From the NCBI RefSeq assembly GCF_030818655.1, contig NZ_JAUTAN010000001.1, positions 744,001-808,000 of the forward strand: DNA of 64,000 bases, written 5' to 3'. Both the position numbers and the translations under genes were made by a program. This DNA comes from Nocardioides zeae. Its GTDB lineage: Bacteria; Actinomycetota; Actinomycetes; Propionibacteriales; Nocardioidaceae. The notes under the pieces are model-generated. The model saw only the letters and a program-made list of their open reading frames with translations, was not told the origin of the DNA and made no database searches. Positions 47,011-59,245 of this stretch are shown here, one piece after another; position 1 is the first letter of the stretch; each line of letters starts with the position of its first letter.

Positions 47011-47822
47011 CGGTCGGTCCTGGCCCAGCAGATGGTGCGGCGGTTGCCGGCGTCCCACTGGCCCTCGCCGAACCACGTGTAGCCGTAGTCGTAGTCGAGC
47101 GGGTAGCCCAGCCACGCGCTCACCGACTCCGAGCAGTAGTCGCGGCTGCGGGCGGCGACGACCTCGTCGCCGGGGTACTCGTCCTCCGCGGTGCCGACCT
47201 GGACGGTCGTGACCGCCCGCCAGGTGTGCTCCTCGGAGCAGGCGACCCGCGGCGCGGTGTCGACGTCCGCGCCGTTCGCGCAGGTCATCCAGTCGTCGTT
47301 GGCGGGCAGGCCGGTCAGCAGACCCTCCGCGGTCTCGGGAAGGTCGTCGTACGACTCCGAGGCCTCGCCGCCGCCGACGATGTCGCAGCGGTACCACCGC
47401 GCGCCCTCCTCCCACGCCTGCTCCGAGGGGCGGAACCAGGCCCAGGTGACGCGAGCACGCATGACCGTGCTCTCGTCGGCACCGAGGAACTGCGCGAACG
47501 CGTCGCTGCAGGTGCGGTAGGCCCAGGCGCCGAGGTCGCGACTGTCCCAGGCGGCATCGTCGAACTCGTCGGGGAGGTTCCCGATCTTGTAGGTCTGGGC
47601 GGTGTGCGGCTCGCTGCAGTCGACCGTGCGGGTCGCGTTGCTGGGCAGGGCGACATCGTCGGGGGTGAGGTCGCGGCAGGCCCCCAGCTCGGGCGTCTCG
47701 ACCGCGTCGACCTGGTCGGGGTCCGCGTCGGAGCCCTGGTCGCCGTTGCCCGAGCAGGCCGTCAGCACGAGGCCCAGGGCGATCCCGACGACGCTCGCTG
47801 CCCGGCGGTGGGTCAGGGGCAC
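47007..47822 (-). CDS. septum-formation-family lipoprotein (copy 1)
   Basis: 271-residue lipoprotein, lipobox LTAC (LGLVLTACSG), then a domain with VDCSEPHTAQTYKIGNL and CSEEHTWRAVTTVQVG, like its downstream neighbour. The aromatic end DYDYGYTWFGEGQWDAGNRRTICW matches the end of copy 2. GAGGAG lies eight bases before the GTG start. First gene of a two-gene operon. A short direct repeat of TCGGAACGTCGG (47843-47866) lies upstream. Confidence 0.83.
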   Translation of the reverse strand: MPLTHRRAASVVGIALGLVLTACSGNGDQGSDADPDQVDAVETPELGACRDLTPDDVALPSNATRTVDCSEPHTAQTYKIGNLPDEFDDAAWDSRDLGAWAYRTCSDAFAQFLGADESTVMRARVTWAWFRPSEQAWEEGARWYRCDIVGGGEASESYDDLPETAEGLLTGLPANDDWMTCANGADVDTAPRVACSEEHTWRAVTTVQVGTAEDEYPGDEVVAARSRDYCSESVSAWLGYPLDYDYGYTWFGEGQWDAGNRRTICWARTDR

Positions 47823-47908
47823 GTGCGGGACTCCTCGGTGTGTCGGAACGTCGGTCGGAACGTCGGTCGGATCGCCTGCGGGTGCTCGGCGGACGCAGGT
47901 GGAACAGG

Positions 47909-48412
47909 TCAGGCGGTGGTCAGCGCCGCGATCGTACCGCCCAGCTCGTAGGCCGCCGCCTCGTCACGCTCGCCCACGTCGCCGAGCACGCTGAGCACGT
48001 CCGCGGACTGCCGCCACGGGAGCGCGCCGGCGATCGCGAGCACCGAGCGCACGGCGCCCTCGGTGTCGTAGCGGCCGTGGACGTAGAGGCCGAAGGGGAT
48101 GCGTCGCGCGCTCTCGCCGCCGGTGCTCGTGCTGGTGCCGGCGGCGCCGCCCGCGTCGAGGGAACCTCCGATCTCGAGGAAGGTGCTGTCGAAGAAGTGC
48201 TTGAGCGCTCCGCTCATGTACCCGAAGTTCGCACTCGTGCCGAGGACGATGCCGTCCGCCGCCAGCACGTCGGTGGCGGAGGCCTCCAGCGCAAGGACCT
48301 CCCGCACTGCGACGCCCTCGAGCGCGTCGTCACCCGCGCCCGCGAGGACCGCGTCGGTGAGCGCACGCACGGAGCGTGTGGGCGAGTGGTGGACGACGAG
48401 CAGCGTGGACAT
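47909..48412 (-). CDS. flavodoxin-like NAD(P)H oxidoreductase
   Basis: 167-residue flavodoxin-fold protein. FMN-phosphate loop HHSPTRSVRALTDAV at the N-terminus and the second flavin loop LGTSANFGYMSGALKHFFDST. Probably FMN-dependent reductase. ATG 48412 lies 6 nt after TACGTT (48419-48424), so likely leaderless. Separate unit from the neighbours. Confidence 0.84.
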   Translation of the reverse strand: MSTLLVVHHSPTRSVRALTDAVLAGAGDDALEGVAVREVLALEASATDVLAADGIVLGTSANFGYMSGALKHFFDSTFLEIGGSLDAGGAAGTSTSTGGESARRIPFGLYVHGRYDTEGAVRSVLAIAGALPWRQSADVLSVLGDVGERDEAAAYELGGTIAALTTA

Positions 48413-48425
48413 GCGTCGAACGTAG

Positions 48426-49955
48426 TCACTCGCGTCGGGTGAAGCGGAGCTTGCCGGTGCCGAGGCGTTCGACGAGGTAGAGCGGGTCGTGGATCTGGTG
48501 GTGGTGTTGGTCGCAGAGGAGGCAGCCGTCTCTCGTGTTGGTGTGGCCGCCTGCTGACCACGCGTGGAGGTGGTGGGCGTGGCACTGGTGGGGCGGACGG
48601 TCGCAGCCCTCCGCGACGCAGCCCCGGTCTCTCGTCGCCATGGCCAGTCGCATGGCTCTGGTGTGGAAGCGCGCGGTGCGGCCGAGGTCGAGGACCTCTG
48701 ACTTGGTGCCGAGGACGGCGGGGATGAGGCCGGCCTCGCAGGCCAAGCGTCTCGCTTCGCTGGCGCTGATCTGGCCGCCGGTGTCGAGGGAGGCCGAGGT
48801 GAGGCCGCCGAGGAGTGACTCGAGGGTCATCGTGACCACGACGGTCGCTCCGGTGCCGCCCGTGTTGGGGAGGTCTTTGTGGTCGAGCATCTCGAGGAGC
48901 TGTTGGAAGGCCTGTCCGTAGCGTTCGGGGGTCGTCCGGTCCCGTTGGAAGCGTTGGTCGGGGTCGTCGGCGGTGTTGAGGTGCTGCGGTGCGGCGTAGG
49001 CGTCGAGGGCTTTGCGGAGCATGGCGCCGTGGAGCTCGGGGATCACGAATCGTCCCCAGACGCGGCCGAGTCCGTCGGAGACCATGCTCAGGCGTGACGC
49101 GGCCCGTGCCTCACGTTCCTCGCGTTCCAGGATCGCGGCGTCGTGGGCCTCGCCGACCTCGGGGGCGATGACGGTGAGGATCTTCTTCCCGATCGCGCGC
49201 AGGGCGCGGGCGTCGTGATCGGCCGCAAGGCCCACCATCGCCTGTTCGGCCTGGAGTCGCAGGTCGGGGTCGAGGTCGTCGGGTAGCGCGTCGAGGGCCT
49301 TGACGATGACGTCGGCCTGCTCGGTGTCCACCGTGCCGGTCTCACACGCGGGTGCGAGGTGGGTCCGGTAGCGGCTCGTGTCGCCGGTGATCGCGTCACC
49401 GATGCGCTCGAGCCGGTAGGCGTCACGCCGGGGTATCGCCGCAGCGTTGGCCAGCCACACCGCTGAGGTCGAGGCGCCGTTGCTCCGGTGGAGCTCGACC
49501 TCGTCGGCGTGCTGTACCAGTACCGCGACCAGCGCGGAGGCCCGCGCGACCAGCCGATGCGCCTCGATCAGCGCGATGCCGGTCTGCTGGTCGCTCAACC
49601 AGCCGAGCCCGGTGCGGCCGTCGGTCGCGAGCACGTCCGTGGCGATCCGGATTGCTTCGAGGACCGGGTGCCCCCGGTCGACCGGATCCGAGCCCGCACC
49701 GGGACCCACGCCGGGACCTACGCCGGGCACCGCCCAGGTCGGCTCGATGTCCGCGGTGGGCTCAGCCGCGTCGTACCGGCCCTCGCCGCGGGCGACGACC
49801 CGGCACCCCAGCGTCGCCTCGACCGGCCACTCACCTGTGGTGAACGCGTGTTCCAACCAGTCCGGCTCCGGCGGGTCGACCAGGAAGTCGGCAGGGGGTT
49901 CCGGCACCGGTGGCCCGAAGCCGCCGGCGTCCCCAGAAGAGCTGACCCCCGTCAT
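48426..49955 (-). CDS. DUF222/HNH endonuclease domain protein
   Basis: 509-residue protein with N-terminal DUF222 (about 60-380) and C-terminal HNH nuclease motif: CVAEGCDRPPHQCHAHHLHAWSAGG...CLLCDQHHHQIHD, with two CxxC-like zinc ligands and the HH pair. These proteins are numerous in actinobacteria and behave like accessory genes; biological role unknown. Codon use seems looser than flanking genes. ATG 49955 chosen; GTG 49964 is nine bases upstream. Confidence 0.85.
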   Translation of the reverse strand: MTGVSSSGDAGGFGPPVPEPPADFLVDPPEPDWLEHAFTTGEWPVEATLGCRVVARGEGRYDAAEPTADIEPTWAVPGVGPGVGPGAGSDPVDRGHPVLEAIRIATDVLATDGRTGLGWLSDQQTGIALIEAHRLVARASALVAVLVQHADEVELHRSNGASTSAVWLANAAAIPRRDAYRLERIGDAITGDTSRYRTHLAPACETGTVDTEQADVIVKALDALPDDLDPDLRLQAEQAMVGLAADHDARALRAIGKKILTVIAPEVGEAHDAAILEREEREARAASRLSMVSDGLGRVWGRFVIPELHGAMLRKALDAYAAPQHLNTADDPDQRFQRDRTTPERYGQAFQQLLEMLDHKDLPNTGGTGATVVVTMTLESLLGGLTSASLDTGGQISASEARRLACEAGLIPAVLGTKSEVLDLGRTARFHTRAMRLAMATRDRGCVAEGCDRPPHQCHAHHLHAWSAGGHTNTRDGCLLCDQHHHQIHDPLYLVERLGTGKLRFTRRE

Positions 49956-50050
49956 GGCGTCCACTCAACCCGTGACCACCGACAGTTCTGACCAGCGCGG
50001 CCCACAGCGCCGTGCCGGCTGTGGACAACCGCGGCGTACATGACAACTCG

Positions 50051-50205
50051 CCGCGCCGTACGACCCAACTCGGCGCTCCTGCCGCGGCGTACGACCCAAC
50101 TCGACGCGCCTGCCGCGCCGTCCGACCCAACTCGACGCGCCTGCCGCGCCGTACGACCCAACTCGACGCCCACGCCGCGCCGTACGACCCAGCTCGACGC
50201 GCTTC
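50051..50205 (+). repeat. five-copy 31-bp tandem repeat
   Basis: Five adjacent 31-bp units (starts 50051, 50082, 50113, 50144, 50175) share the core CGACCCAACTCGACGC after CCGCGCCGTA. Copies differ by a few bases each. The array lies between the DUF222/HNH gene and a small membrane protein gene and touches that gene's stop codon. The same unit, in the opposite orientation, recurs at 63708-63794. No spacers, so not CRISPR. The rest of 49956-50050 holds no gene. Confidence 0.9.
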
Positions 50206-50665
50206 AGGTGCGCTCGTCGCGGGGCGGCGTGCGGAACTCGCTGTTGGAGACGATGGCCTCCTGCCGCTCGCGCTCGCCGCGGGCGAGGCGAGCCGCGATG
50301 AGGCCGTAGCAGAGCGCCACGATCGGCCCGCCGGCCGCCAACGTCGTCCACCGCGAGATGCCCAGCACGTCGGGCGCGGCCTGCAGAGCGGCGATGCCGA
50401 ACGCCAGCACGCAGGTGGGCACCAACCAGTTGCGCACCGTCATGATCTCGGGGACGTAGCGCTCCCTCCCGAGCCGCCGGCGCCCCCACTCGCTGAACAC
50501 CAGGAACGCGGAGCAGCACCCCGCGAGGCCCGACACGACCAGGCCGACGACGAGCTCCGCGGTCGGAACGTCCAGCACGAACCCCAGCGCCATGAGCGCC
50601 GGCCAGACCGCCACGAACAGGAGCCGCCACCGGTCCCGCCGCTGCTTCCACCGCGGCTTGCTCAC
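50204..50665 (-). CDS. small membrane protein
   Basis: 153-residue membrane protein of unknown function with about four hydrophobic helices (LLFVAVWPALMALGFVL, LVVGLVVSGLAGCCSAFLVF, WLVPTCVLAFGIAAL, TTLAAGGPIVALCYGLIAA), a basic N-terminus and a charged C-terminus. GTG 50665 overlaps the stop of the upstream membrane protein gene by 4 bp, so the two are co-translated. No motif recognised. Confidence 0.75.
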   Translation of the reverse strand: MSKPRWKQRRDRWRLLFVAVWPALMALGFVLDVPTAELVVGLVVSGLAGCCSAFLVFSEWGRRRLGRERYVPEIMTVRNWLVPTCVLAFGIAALQAAPDVLGISRWTTLAAGGPIVALCYGLIAARLARGERERQEAIVSNSEFRTPPRDERT

Positions 50666-51126
50666 GAACGCCAGCTCTCGGGCAGCTGCGCGGGGTCCTC
50701 CCACGGGAACGGCACACCGCGGCCGCGCGTCGAGTCGGTCAGGGGGATCAGCCGCTCACCGATCATCATCGGGAGGGTCCACGACAACCCGCCGATGAAG
50801 AGGTACGACGACAGCGGCGCCCCGACCCACAGCAGGACGCCGACGATGACGACCGCCAGCCCGACCGCCCAGCCGGCCAGCAGCCAGCCCGTCCGGCGAT
50901 CTGCCCAGCGCTTGCGGTGGGGACCCGCGAGCCATGCCTGCCCGCGCGCGGTGAAGTAGACGACGACCGAGAAGATCCAGAGCAGCAGGAAGCCCACGCT
51001 GGCGACCACCTGGTCCGCCCGCGTCAGCCAGTTGTTGAACCAGAGCCCTAGGACGACGAACGGGAAGAGGACCGCGAAAGGCCACCGGATGATCCTGATC
51101 AGCGGCTCGACCTGGGCGTCGGACAT
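50662..51126 (-). CDS. membrane protein
   Basis: 154-residue integral membrane protein with four predicted helices: FAVLFPFVVLGLWFNNWL, VVASVGFLLLWIFSVVVYFTA, WLLAGWAVGLAVVIVGVLLWV and SYLFIGGLSWTLPMMI. Soluble C-terminal tail with PFPWEDPAQLPESW. First gene of a two-gene operon with the next membrane protein. ATG 51126 has a TAGGGC hexamer 6 nt upstream. Function unknown. Confidence 0.78.
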   Translation of the reverse strand: MSDAQVEPLIRIIRWPFAVLFPFVVLGLWFNNWLTRADQVVASVGFLLLWIFSVVVYFTARGQAWLAGPHRKRWADRRTGWLLAGWAVGLAVVIVGVLLWVGAPLSSYLFIGGLSWTLPMMIGERLIPLTDSTRGRGVPFPWEDPAQLPESWRS

Positions 51127-51179
51127 GGACCCGCCCTACCCCGACCACCCCCGCGCAAACGGCCGCCTACCCTCGCCCC

Positions 51180-51392
51180 ATGAGCCGCTTCACCGATGTC
51201 GTCGCGGGGCTCGTGCTCGTCCTGCTCATGGTCGCGCTGGCCCTCCGTGCCGGCGCGACCGGCGGCTGGTGGTGGGCCGTCGTGCCGCTCGCGGTGGTCG
51301 TGGCCCTGACGGGGGCGTACGGCGCAGGCCGGGCCCTCCGGCGTACCTCCCCGCGCACCTCCGGGGCCGGGGGCTCCCGCGACCGGTGGTAG
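51180..51392 (+). CDS. small two-helix membrane protein
   Basis: 70 residues: two hydrophobic helices (VVAGLVLVLLMVALAL and WWWAVVPLAVVVALTGAYGA), then a basic Ser/Gly tail. ATG 51180 lies 6 nt after TACCCT (51168-51173), which supports it as a real leaderless gene. Divergent to the membrane-protein pair. Function unknown. Confidence 0.65.
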   Translation: MSRFTDVVAGLVLVLLMVALALRAGATGGWWWAVVPLAVVVALTGAYGAGRALRRTSPRTSGAGGSRDRW

Positions 51393-51406
51393 AGTCACCG
51401 ACCGTC

Positions 51407-51432
51407 ATGATGCGCCAGCTTCTTCTTCGCTG

Positions 51433-51448
<16 letters not shown>
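51407..51448 (+). CDS. leucine leader peptide of leuA
   Basis: 13-codon frame MMRQLLLRCRSEV with three consecutive CTT leucine codons (51419-51427), otherwise uncommon here. A TAGAGT -10 candidate lies at 51390-51395, giving a transcript start a few bases upstream of the ATG. The 3' half of the frame forms one arm of a long-range helix with 51483-51493. Ribosome pausing at CTT would control that helix. Confidence 0.8.
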
Positions 51449-54326
<2,878 letters not shown>

Positions 54327-54327
<1 letters not shown>

Positions 54328-55886
54328 CAGCAGGCCTCGGGGGCGGGGAGGGAGCGGTCGGCGTCGTCGCGGAGCCAGACCGTGCGGCCGCAGACCGTGG
54401 CCGCCTCCCGGTAGTGCTCGTGCACGGCCTCGGAGAACGCGTCCGTGCGTACCGCCCAGGTGGCGAAGCCGTCCCTGCCCCACTGCACGACCCAGGTCGG
54501 GCGCTCGGGGCTCTCCACGAGCGCCGTCAGGTCCGCGAGGTCGGGGTCGAGCACGCGGATCGGCAGGCTCCAGAGGTGCTCGTACGGCGCGGTGAGCCCC
54601 GAGTCGAGCACGACGTTGGGCTGGCCGTAGGCCACCACGATCGTGTCGCCCGGCGCGGAGGCCTCGCGGATGAAGGCCCCGGTCGCCTCCGCAGGCCCGT
54701 CATCGATCGGGTGGGAGAGCTCGTCGGACAACGTGACGACGGTGGCGACGGGCAGCCACACCGCCACGAGGAGCACGGCCAGGCGCCGGGTGCGGCCCGG
54801 GCCACGGTCGGTCTCGGGCGCTGCACCGGATCCGTCACCGGACCCGTCACCGGGTCCACCCACGAGCCAGGCCGTGGTGAGCGCTGCCGCCGGGATCAGC
54901 TGGGCCAGGTAGTGCAGCCAGTAGCTGCCGCCGAGCAGGGCGACCGCCGAGCCCGCGAGGAGCGTGGCGAGCGTCGCGACCACGACCGGGTCGCGCCGGT
55001 GCCGGACGCCGAGGGCGAGCGCGACGACGGTGAGGAGCGACAGGCCGCTGACGAGCCAGGCCAGCACCATCTCGCGCAGCCGGTCGGTCGTCGCCGACGA
55101 CGCCGACTCCCGGATGACCTCGCCGGCGTCCGCCCGGAAGGTGACCACCGCGTGGAACAGCCCGACCGGGTCCGTGCCGCGCGTGGCGCCCCAGGCGACG
55201 AGCAGCGCCGCGAACGCGAGGGCGCCGCCCGCGGCGGCGAGGAGGAGCGTCAGCGCCTGCGTGCGCCTCTCGCGGCGCGTCAGCGCGAGCACGGCGAGCG
55301 CCACGGTGCCGAAGACGAACCCGTCGACGCTCGACTGCTTGACGCCGAAGGCCGCCGCGCTGGCCGCGCCGGCGCCGAGGGCCAGGAGGTGCGGTCGACG
55401 CGCGGAGTCGCGGAGCATGAGCACGGTGAGGACCATCGCGCCGGCCACGAACGGCGACGCGAGCAGCTCGCCGTTGACGCGCACGACGCCCAACCAGGGA
55501 GCGGCGCTCAGCAGCGCCGCGGTGGCGGCGGCCGCCACGGCCGCGCGGTGGCCGCGGGCCGCGTACGCCGCGAGGCCGACGAGGAGCACGACCGCCGCGA
55601 CGGCCAGGCAGCCCACGATGCGCAGCCCCGTGATCGAGGGGACGAGCCAGAAGATGGTCACGAGGAGCGGGGGACGGTCGACCCAGTAGTCGCCGTAGAG
55701 CGACGTGCCGTCGCGCCACTGCTGCCCGATGATGAAGAAGCCGGACTCGTCCGGACCGGGCGGCACGCCGAGGAACGGCAGCCGGAGCGCGACCCCGAGC
55801 AGCGCGAGCGCGACCACCACGAGCGTCGTGCGGCGTGCGTTCACGCTCGTGTCGCCGAGCCCCCGTGCTGCGTTCACGCGGGACAT
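54327..55886 (-). CDS. polytopic membrane glycosyltransferase (GT39/PMT-like)
   Basis: 519-residue membrane protein with about 10-12 helices. The first extracytoplasmic loop carries the acidic motif of C-type glycosyltransferases (GVPPGPDESGFFIIGQQW and a later VDRPPL). A soluble C-terminal portion follows from about 385. Such enzymes transfer sugars from lipid-linked donors to wall polymers or proteins. A GDGSGDGSG run interrupts the sequence near residue 345. Coupled to the PAP2 gene, which could recycle the lipid carrier. Start among ATG 55886 and nearby GTG is uncertain. Confidence 0.8.
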
Positions 55887-55926
55887 ACTCCCCGACGACC
55901 ACCCGTCGGTGGGGGATCGGGTCGGC

Positions 55927-56685
55927 TCAGGTGTGGCGCTCGTGGTCGCGGGCCGCGACGGCCGCGCGGATCTGGTCGGTGTTCTCCTCGATGATGCCGG
56001 TCACCATGGCGTCGGTGCGGGGATCGGCCAGCACCTCGAAGATGATCCGGAACGTCGTGTCGGCGACGAGGTCGACGACGTCGTCGTGGAAGGGCAAGTA
56101 GCGCAGCCGGCCCGTCACGGGGTCCTGCTTGACCTTCTCGAGGATCGTCGCCTTCAGCTCGTCCTCGCGCTCGCCGACGGCGCGCGCGATGTTGGCCGTG
56201 TAGTGGCCCGTCTTCAGCACGGCGATGACCTCGTCGACCACCGCGATGGTCAGCGGACGCTTCACGATGCGCACGATCGTGTCGATGAAGTGCTCGAGGA
56301 TCGCCGCGGTGATCCGGTCGCCCAGGGCGCGGTCGGTGGCGCGTCCGAGCCGGGCGAGGATGACGACGATGCGGATGAGCCGGAACGCACGCAGCTCCGG
56401 GTGGGCGAGCGGGATCATGCCGAGCACCTCGTACCAGTAGCGGAAGGGGTACTTCCAGCCGCCGCGGTCGCGGTACCAGCGGATGCCGAACTCGATCGCG
56501 AAGATGCCGCAGATGGCGGTGTCGATGCGGAAGACCCACATCTCGGTGCTGTCGTCGACGTCCCAGATCGTGACCCACAGCAGGAGCACCACCGAGACGA
56601 TCGCGAGGAGCAGCATCGTCCACTCGACGAACCGCCGCGGCGGCTTGGTGGGGTAGGCGCTCAGCGGTGGCGTGGGCGACGACAT
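55927..56685 (-). CDS. voltage-sensor-like membrane protein without pore
   Basis: 252 residues. S1 about 19-41, S2 49-71 (FRIDTAICGIFAIEFGIRW), S3 about 80-96 (YWYEVLGMIPL), S4 about 99-118 with arginines at 99, 102, 105, 112 and 115. These match the voltage-sensor half of ion-channel proteins (ion transport family). There is no S5-S6 and no TVGYG selectivity filter; residues 120-252 are soluble and helical, rich in charged residues (NIARAVGEREDELKATILEKVKQD). Could be a voltage-gated proton-channel-like or sensor protein. Divergent from recO. Confidence 0.8.
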   Translation of the reverse strand: MSSPTPPLSAYPTKPPRRFVEWTMLLLAIVSVVLLLWVTIWDVDDSTEMWVFRIDTAICGIFAIEFGIRWYRDRGGWKYPFRYWYEVLGMIPLAHPELRAFRLIRIVVILARLGRATDRALGDRITAAILEHFIDTIVRIVKRPLTIAVVDEVIAVLKTGHYTANIARAVGEREDELKATILEKVKQDPVTGRLRYLPFHDDVVDLVADTTFRIIFEVLADPRTDAMVTGIIEENTDQIRAAVAARDHERHT

Positions 56686-56736
56686 GGCACCAGTGTCCTG
56701 CACGGTCCACGGGGGCGTGCGAGGCACAATGGTCGG

Positions 56737-57498
56737 GTGCCCCTCTACCGCGACGAGGCCGTCGTGCTCCGCACCCACAAGCTGGGCGAGGCCGACCGCA
56801 TCGTCACCCTCCTGACCCGCCACCACGGCCGGGTCCGCGCCGTGGCGCGGGGTGTGCGGCGCACGACGTCGCGCTGGGGCTCGCGCCTCGAGCCGTTCAC
56901 CCACGTCGACCTCCAGCTGGCCGACGGTCGCAACCTCGACACGATCACGCAGGCGGAGACGCTGACGCCGTTCGGCGCCGGCATGGGCCTCGACTACGAC
57001 CGCTACACCGCCGGCACGGTCATGCTCGAGACGGCCGAGCGCTTCGTGATGGAGGAGAAGGAGCCGGCCGTCCAGCAGTTCCTGCTGCTCGTCGGTGGCC
57101 TCCGCGCGATGGCGACGGGCCAGCGGGCGCCCGGGCACGTGCTGGACTCCTACCTGCTGCGCTCGCTCGCGGTGGCCGGCTACGCGCCGACGTTCGAGCA
57201 CTGCGCCGGCTGCGGCATCGAGGGCCCCCACCGCTACTTCAGCAACGCCTCCGGCGGCGTGCTGTGCGTGACCTGCCGGATCCCGGGCTGCGCCACCCCG
57301 GCCCCCGCGACGCTCCTGCTCCTCGGTGCGCTGCTCACCGGCGACTGGCCCGAGGTCGAGCGCCTCACCACCACGGAGCCGCGCTGCGAGCGGGAGGCCA
57401 GCGGTCTGGTCGCGGCGTACCTCTCCTGGCACCTCGAGCGCGACCTGCGCTCCCTGCCGTACGTCGAGCGCGGGCGCCCGCGCGGCGTGCAGGTCTGA
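56737..57498 (+). CDS. recO: DNA repair protein RecO
   Basis: 253-residue recombination mediator. N-terminal OB fold (VPLYRDEAVVLRTHKLGEADRIVTLLT), helical core and a zinc-binding tetracysteine motif CAGCG...CVTCR. Assists RecA loading with RecF/RecR. GTG 56737 follows CACAAT (56725-56730) by 6 nt, which suggests a leaderless mRNA. Convergent with the MarR gene (3-bp gap). Confidence 0.94.
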   Translation: MPLYRDEAVVLRTHKLGEADRIVTLLTRHHGRVRAVARGVRRTTSRWGSRLEPFTHVDLQLADGRNLDTITQAETLTPFGAGMGLDYDRYTAGTVMLETAERFVMEEKEPAVQQFLLLVGGLRAMATGQRAPGHVLDSYLLRSLAVAGYAPTFEHCAGCGIEGPHRYFSNASGGVLCVTCRIPGCATPAPATLLLLGALLTGDWPEVERLTTTEPRCEREASGLVAAYLSWHLERDLRSLPYVERGRPRGVQV

Positions 57499-57501
57499 GC
57501 C

Positions 57502-57957
57502 TCACTCCACCCAGCGGTCGACGGCGGCGTTGAAGCGCTGGAGCGACCGGGCCAGCTCGTCCCGCTCCTCGGCGGACCAGTCGGACATCATCTGCTCCAG
57601 CATCGTGCGCCGGTGCTCCCGCGCCTGCCGGATCGCGGTCTCGCCCTCCGGCGTCAGCGCCAGCAGGGCGGCGCGGCCGTCGTCGGGGTCGGGGCGCTTC
57701 TCCGCGAGACCGAGGCGCACCGCGGCCTGGGCCTGGCGGGTGACGGTCGAGGGGTTGAGGTGGTACGTCGCGGCGATCGCCCCCAGGCGCATCGGGCCGA
57801 TGTCGTCGAGGAGGCAGAGGATGCCGTACGTCGACCGGTCGAGCTCGGTGTCACCGTGCGAGGTCTCCACGTGCACCGAGTTGGTGCGCCGGTAGAGCGT
57901 GAGCAGCTGCTGCTCGATCACCCGCTGGCTCGAGGGGGCCTGGTCCTCGGTCGTCAC
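57502..57957 (-). CDS. MarR-family transcriptional regulator
   Basis: 151-residue winged-helix dimer: [11 protein letters not shown] helix, recognition region [27 protein letters not shown] and wing [20 protein letters not shown]. The start GTG 57957 has GGAGG a few bases upstream. Divergent from uppS (53 bp between start codons), so the two may share an operator; inverted repeats there were not obvious. Effector unknown. Confidence 0.9.
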   Translation of the reverse strand: MTTEDQAPSSQRVIEQQLLTLYRRTNSVHVETSHGDTELDRSTYGILCLLDDIGPMRLGAIAATYHLNPSTVTRQAQAAVRLGLAEKRPDPDDGRAALLALTPEGETAIRQAREHRRTMLEQMMSDWSAEERDELARSLQRFNAAVDRWVE

Positions 57958-58009
57958 GTCACCTCCGTCGTCCCTGGCGTGGTCCGGGCTCAGCATAGGC
58001 TGCATCCCC

Positions 58010-58822
58010 GTGAGCCGCCCCGTCCGATCGTCTGCCCGATCGTCTGCCCGCCCGTCCGCGCGCCCGCCCGTGAGGGCCCCTCGGCCGCACCCGTCGGGAG
58101 CCCGGCCCCCCGCGATCCCGGCGGAGCTCGTGCCCCACCACGTCGCGGTGGTGATGGACGGCAACGGACGGTGGGCGCAGGAGCGCGGGCTCCCGCGCAC
58201 GGCCGGCCACGAGGCGGGGGAGTCCTCGCTCTTCGACGTCGTCGAGGGCGCCATCGAGATCGGCGTGAAGGCGATCTCGGCCTACGCGTTCTCCACCGAG
58301 AACTGGTCGCGCTCCGCCGACGAGGTGCGCTTCCTCATGGGCTTCAACCGCGACGTCATCCGGCGGCGGCGGGACGAGATGCACGAGCTGGGGGTGCGGG
58401 TGCGCTGGGCCGGTCGCGCCCCGCGCCTGTGGCGGTCGGTCATCAAGGAGCTGCAGGTCGCCGAGGAGCTGACCCGCGACAACGACGTGCTGACGCTGAC
58501 GATGTGCGTCAACTACGGCGGCCGGGCCGAGCTCGCCGACGCGGCCCGCTCCATCGCGCAGGAGGTCGCCGCGGGGCGTCTCAAGGCCGACAAGGTCGAC
58601 GAGCGCACGCTGGCCCGGCACCTCTACGTGCCCGAGCTGCCCGACGCCGACCTCGTGTGGCGCAGCTCGGGGGAGCAGCGGCTCTCGAACTTCGTGCTGT
58701 GGCAGGCGGCGTACGCCGAGATGGTCTTCACCGACGTGCTCTGGCCCGACGTCGACCGGCGCCACCTGTGGGAGGCCATCGAGGTCTACGCGCGGCGCGA
58801 CCGCCGGTTCGGGAGCGCCTGA
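58010..58822 (+). CDS. uppS: isoprenyl transferase (undecaprenyl/decaprenyl diphosphate synthase)
   Basis: 270-residue cis-prenyltransferase. Active motif [17 protein letters not shown] at about 45-61, then [19 protein letters not shown] and [15 protein letters not shown]. Makes the lipid carrier for cell-wall assembly. GTG 58010 is 8 nt after TAGGCT (57996-58001). The N-terminal 35 residues are a Ser/Arg/Pro-rich low-complexity extension encoded by short direct repeats. Follows recO as in other actinobacteria. Confidence 0.93.
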   Translation: MSRPVRSSARSSARPSARPPVRAPRPHPSGARPPAIPAELVPHHVAVVMDGNGRWAQERGLPRTAGHEAGESSLFDVVEGAIEIGVKAISAYAFSTENWSRSADEVRFLMGFNRDVIRRRRDEMHELGVRVRWAGRAPRLWRSVIKELQVAEELTRDNDVLTLTMCVNYGGRAELADAARSIAQEVAAGRLKADKVDERTLARHLYVPELPDADLVWRSSGEQRLSNFVLWQAAYAEMVFTDVLWPDVDRRHLWEAIEVYARRDRRFGSA

Positions 58823-58828
58823 GCCCCG

Positions 58829-59245
58829 TCAGGAGCAGGCGGGGCAGGTGCCGAAGATCTCGAGCGTGTGGCTGATGTCGGTGAAGCCGTGCTCGGCGGC
58901 GATGCCCGCCGTCCAGCGCTCGACCGCGGGACCCTCGACCTCCACCGTGGCGCCGCAGGAGCGGCACACGAGGTGGTGGTGGTGCGTGGTCGAGCAGCGG
59001 CGGTAGATCGACTCGCCGTCCTCGCTGCGCAGCACGTCCACCTCGCCCGCGTCGGCGAGGAGCTGGAGCGTGCGGTAGACCGTCGCGAGACCGACGGACT
59101 CGCCCCGCTGGCCGAGGAGCGTGTGGATCTCCTGGGCGGAGCGGAAGTCCTCGAACGAGGAGAGCACCTCGCTGACGGCGCGGCGCTGGCGGGTCGGGCG
59201 GGTGCCGGGCACCCCCGGTGACACGCGGGCGGTCGAGTCGGTCAT
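58829..59245 (-). CDS. zur: Fur-family regulator, probably zinc sensor Zur
   Basis: 138-residue Fur-family repressor: winged helix (SAQEIHTLLGQRGESVGLATVYRTLQLL), metal site THHHHLVCRSC, structural Zn site with CRSC and CPAC. It overlaps znuB by 4 bp and closes a znuA-znuC-znuB operon, so Zur is the likely assignment. ATG 59245. It would bind the operator upstream of znuA and repress when zinc is plentiful. Confidence 0.85.
   Translation of the reverse strand: MTDSTARVSPGVPGTRPTRQRRAVSEVLSSFEDFRSAQEIHTLLGQRGESVGLATVYRTLQLLADAGEVDVLRSEDGESIYRRCSTTHHHHLVCRSCGATVEVEGPAVERWTAGIAAEHGFTDISHTLEIFGTCPACS

Noticed and set aside
50051..50205. Possible CRISPR array
   Set aside because: The 31-bp units are directly adjacent with no variable spacers, and no cas genes are present.
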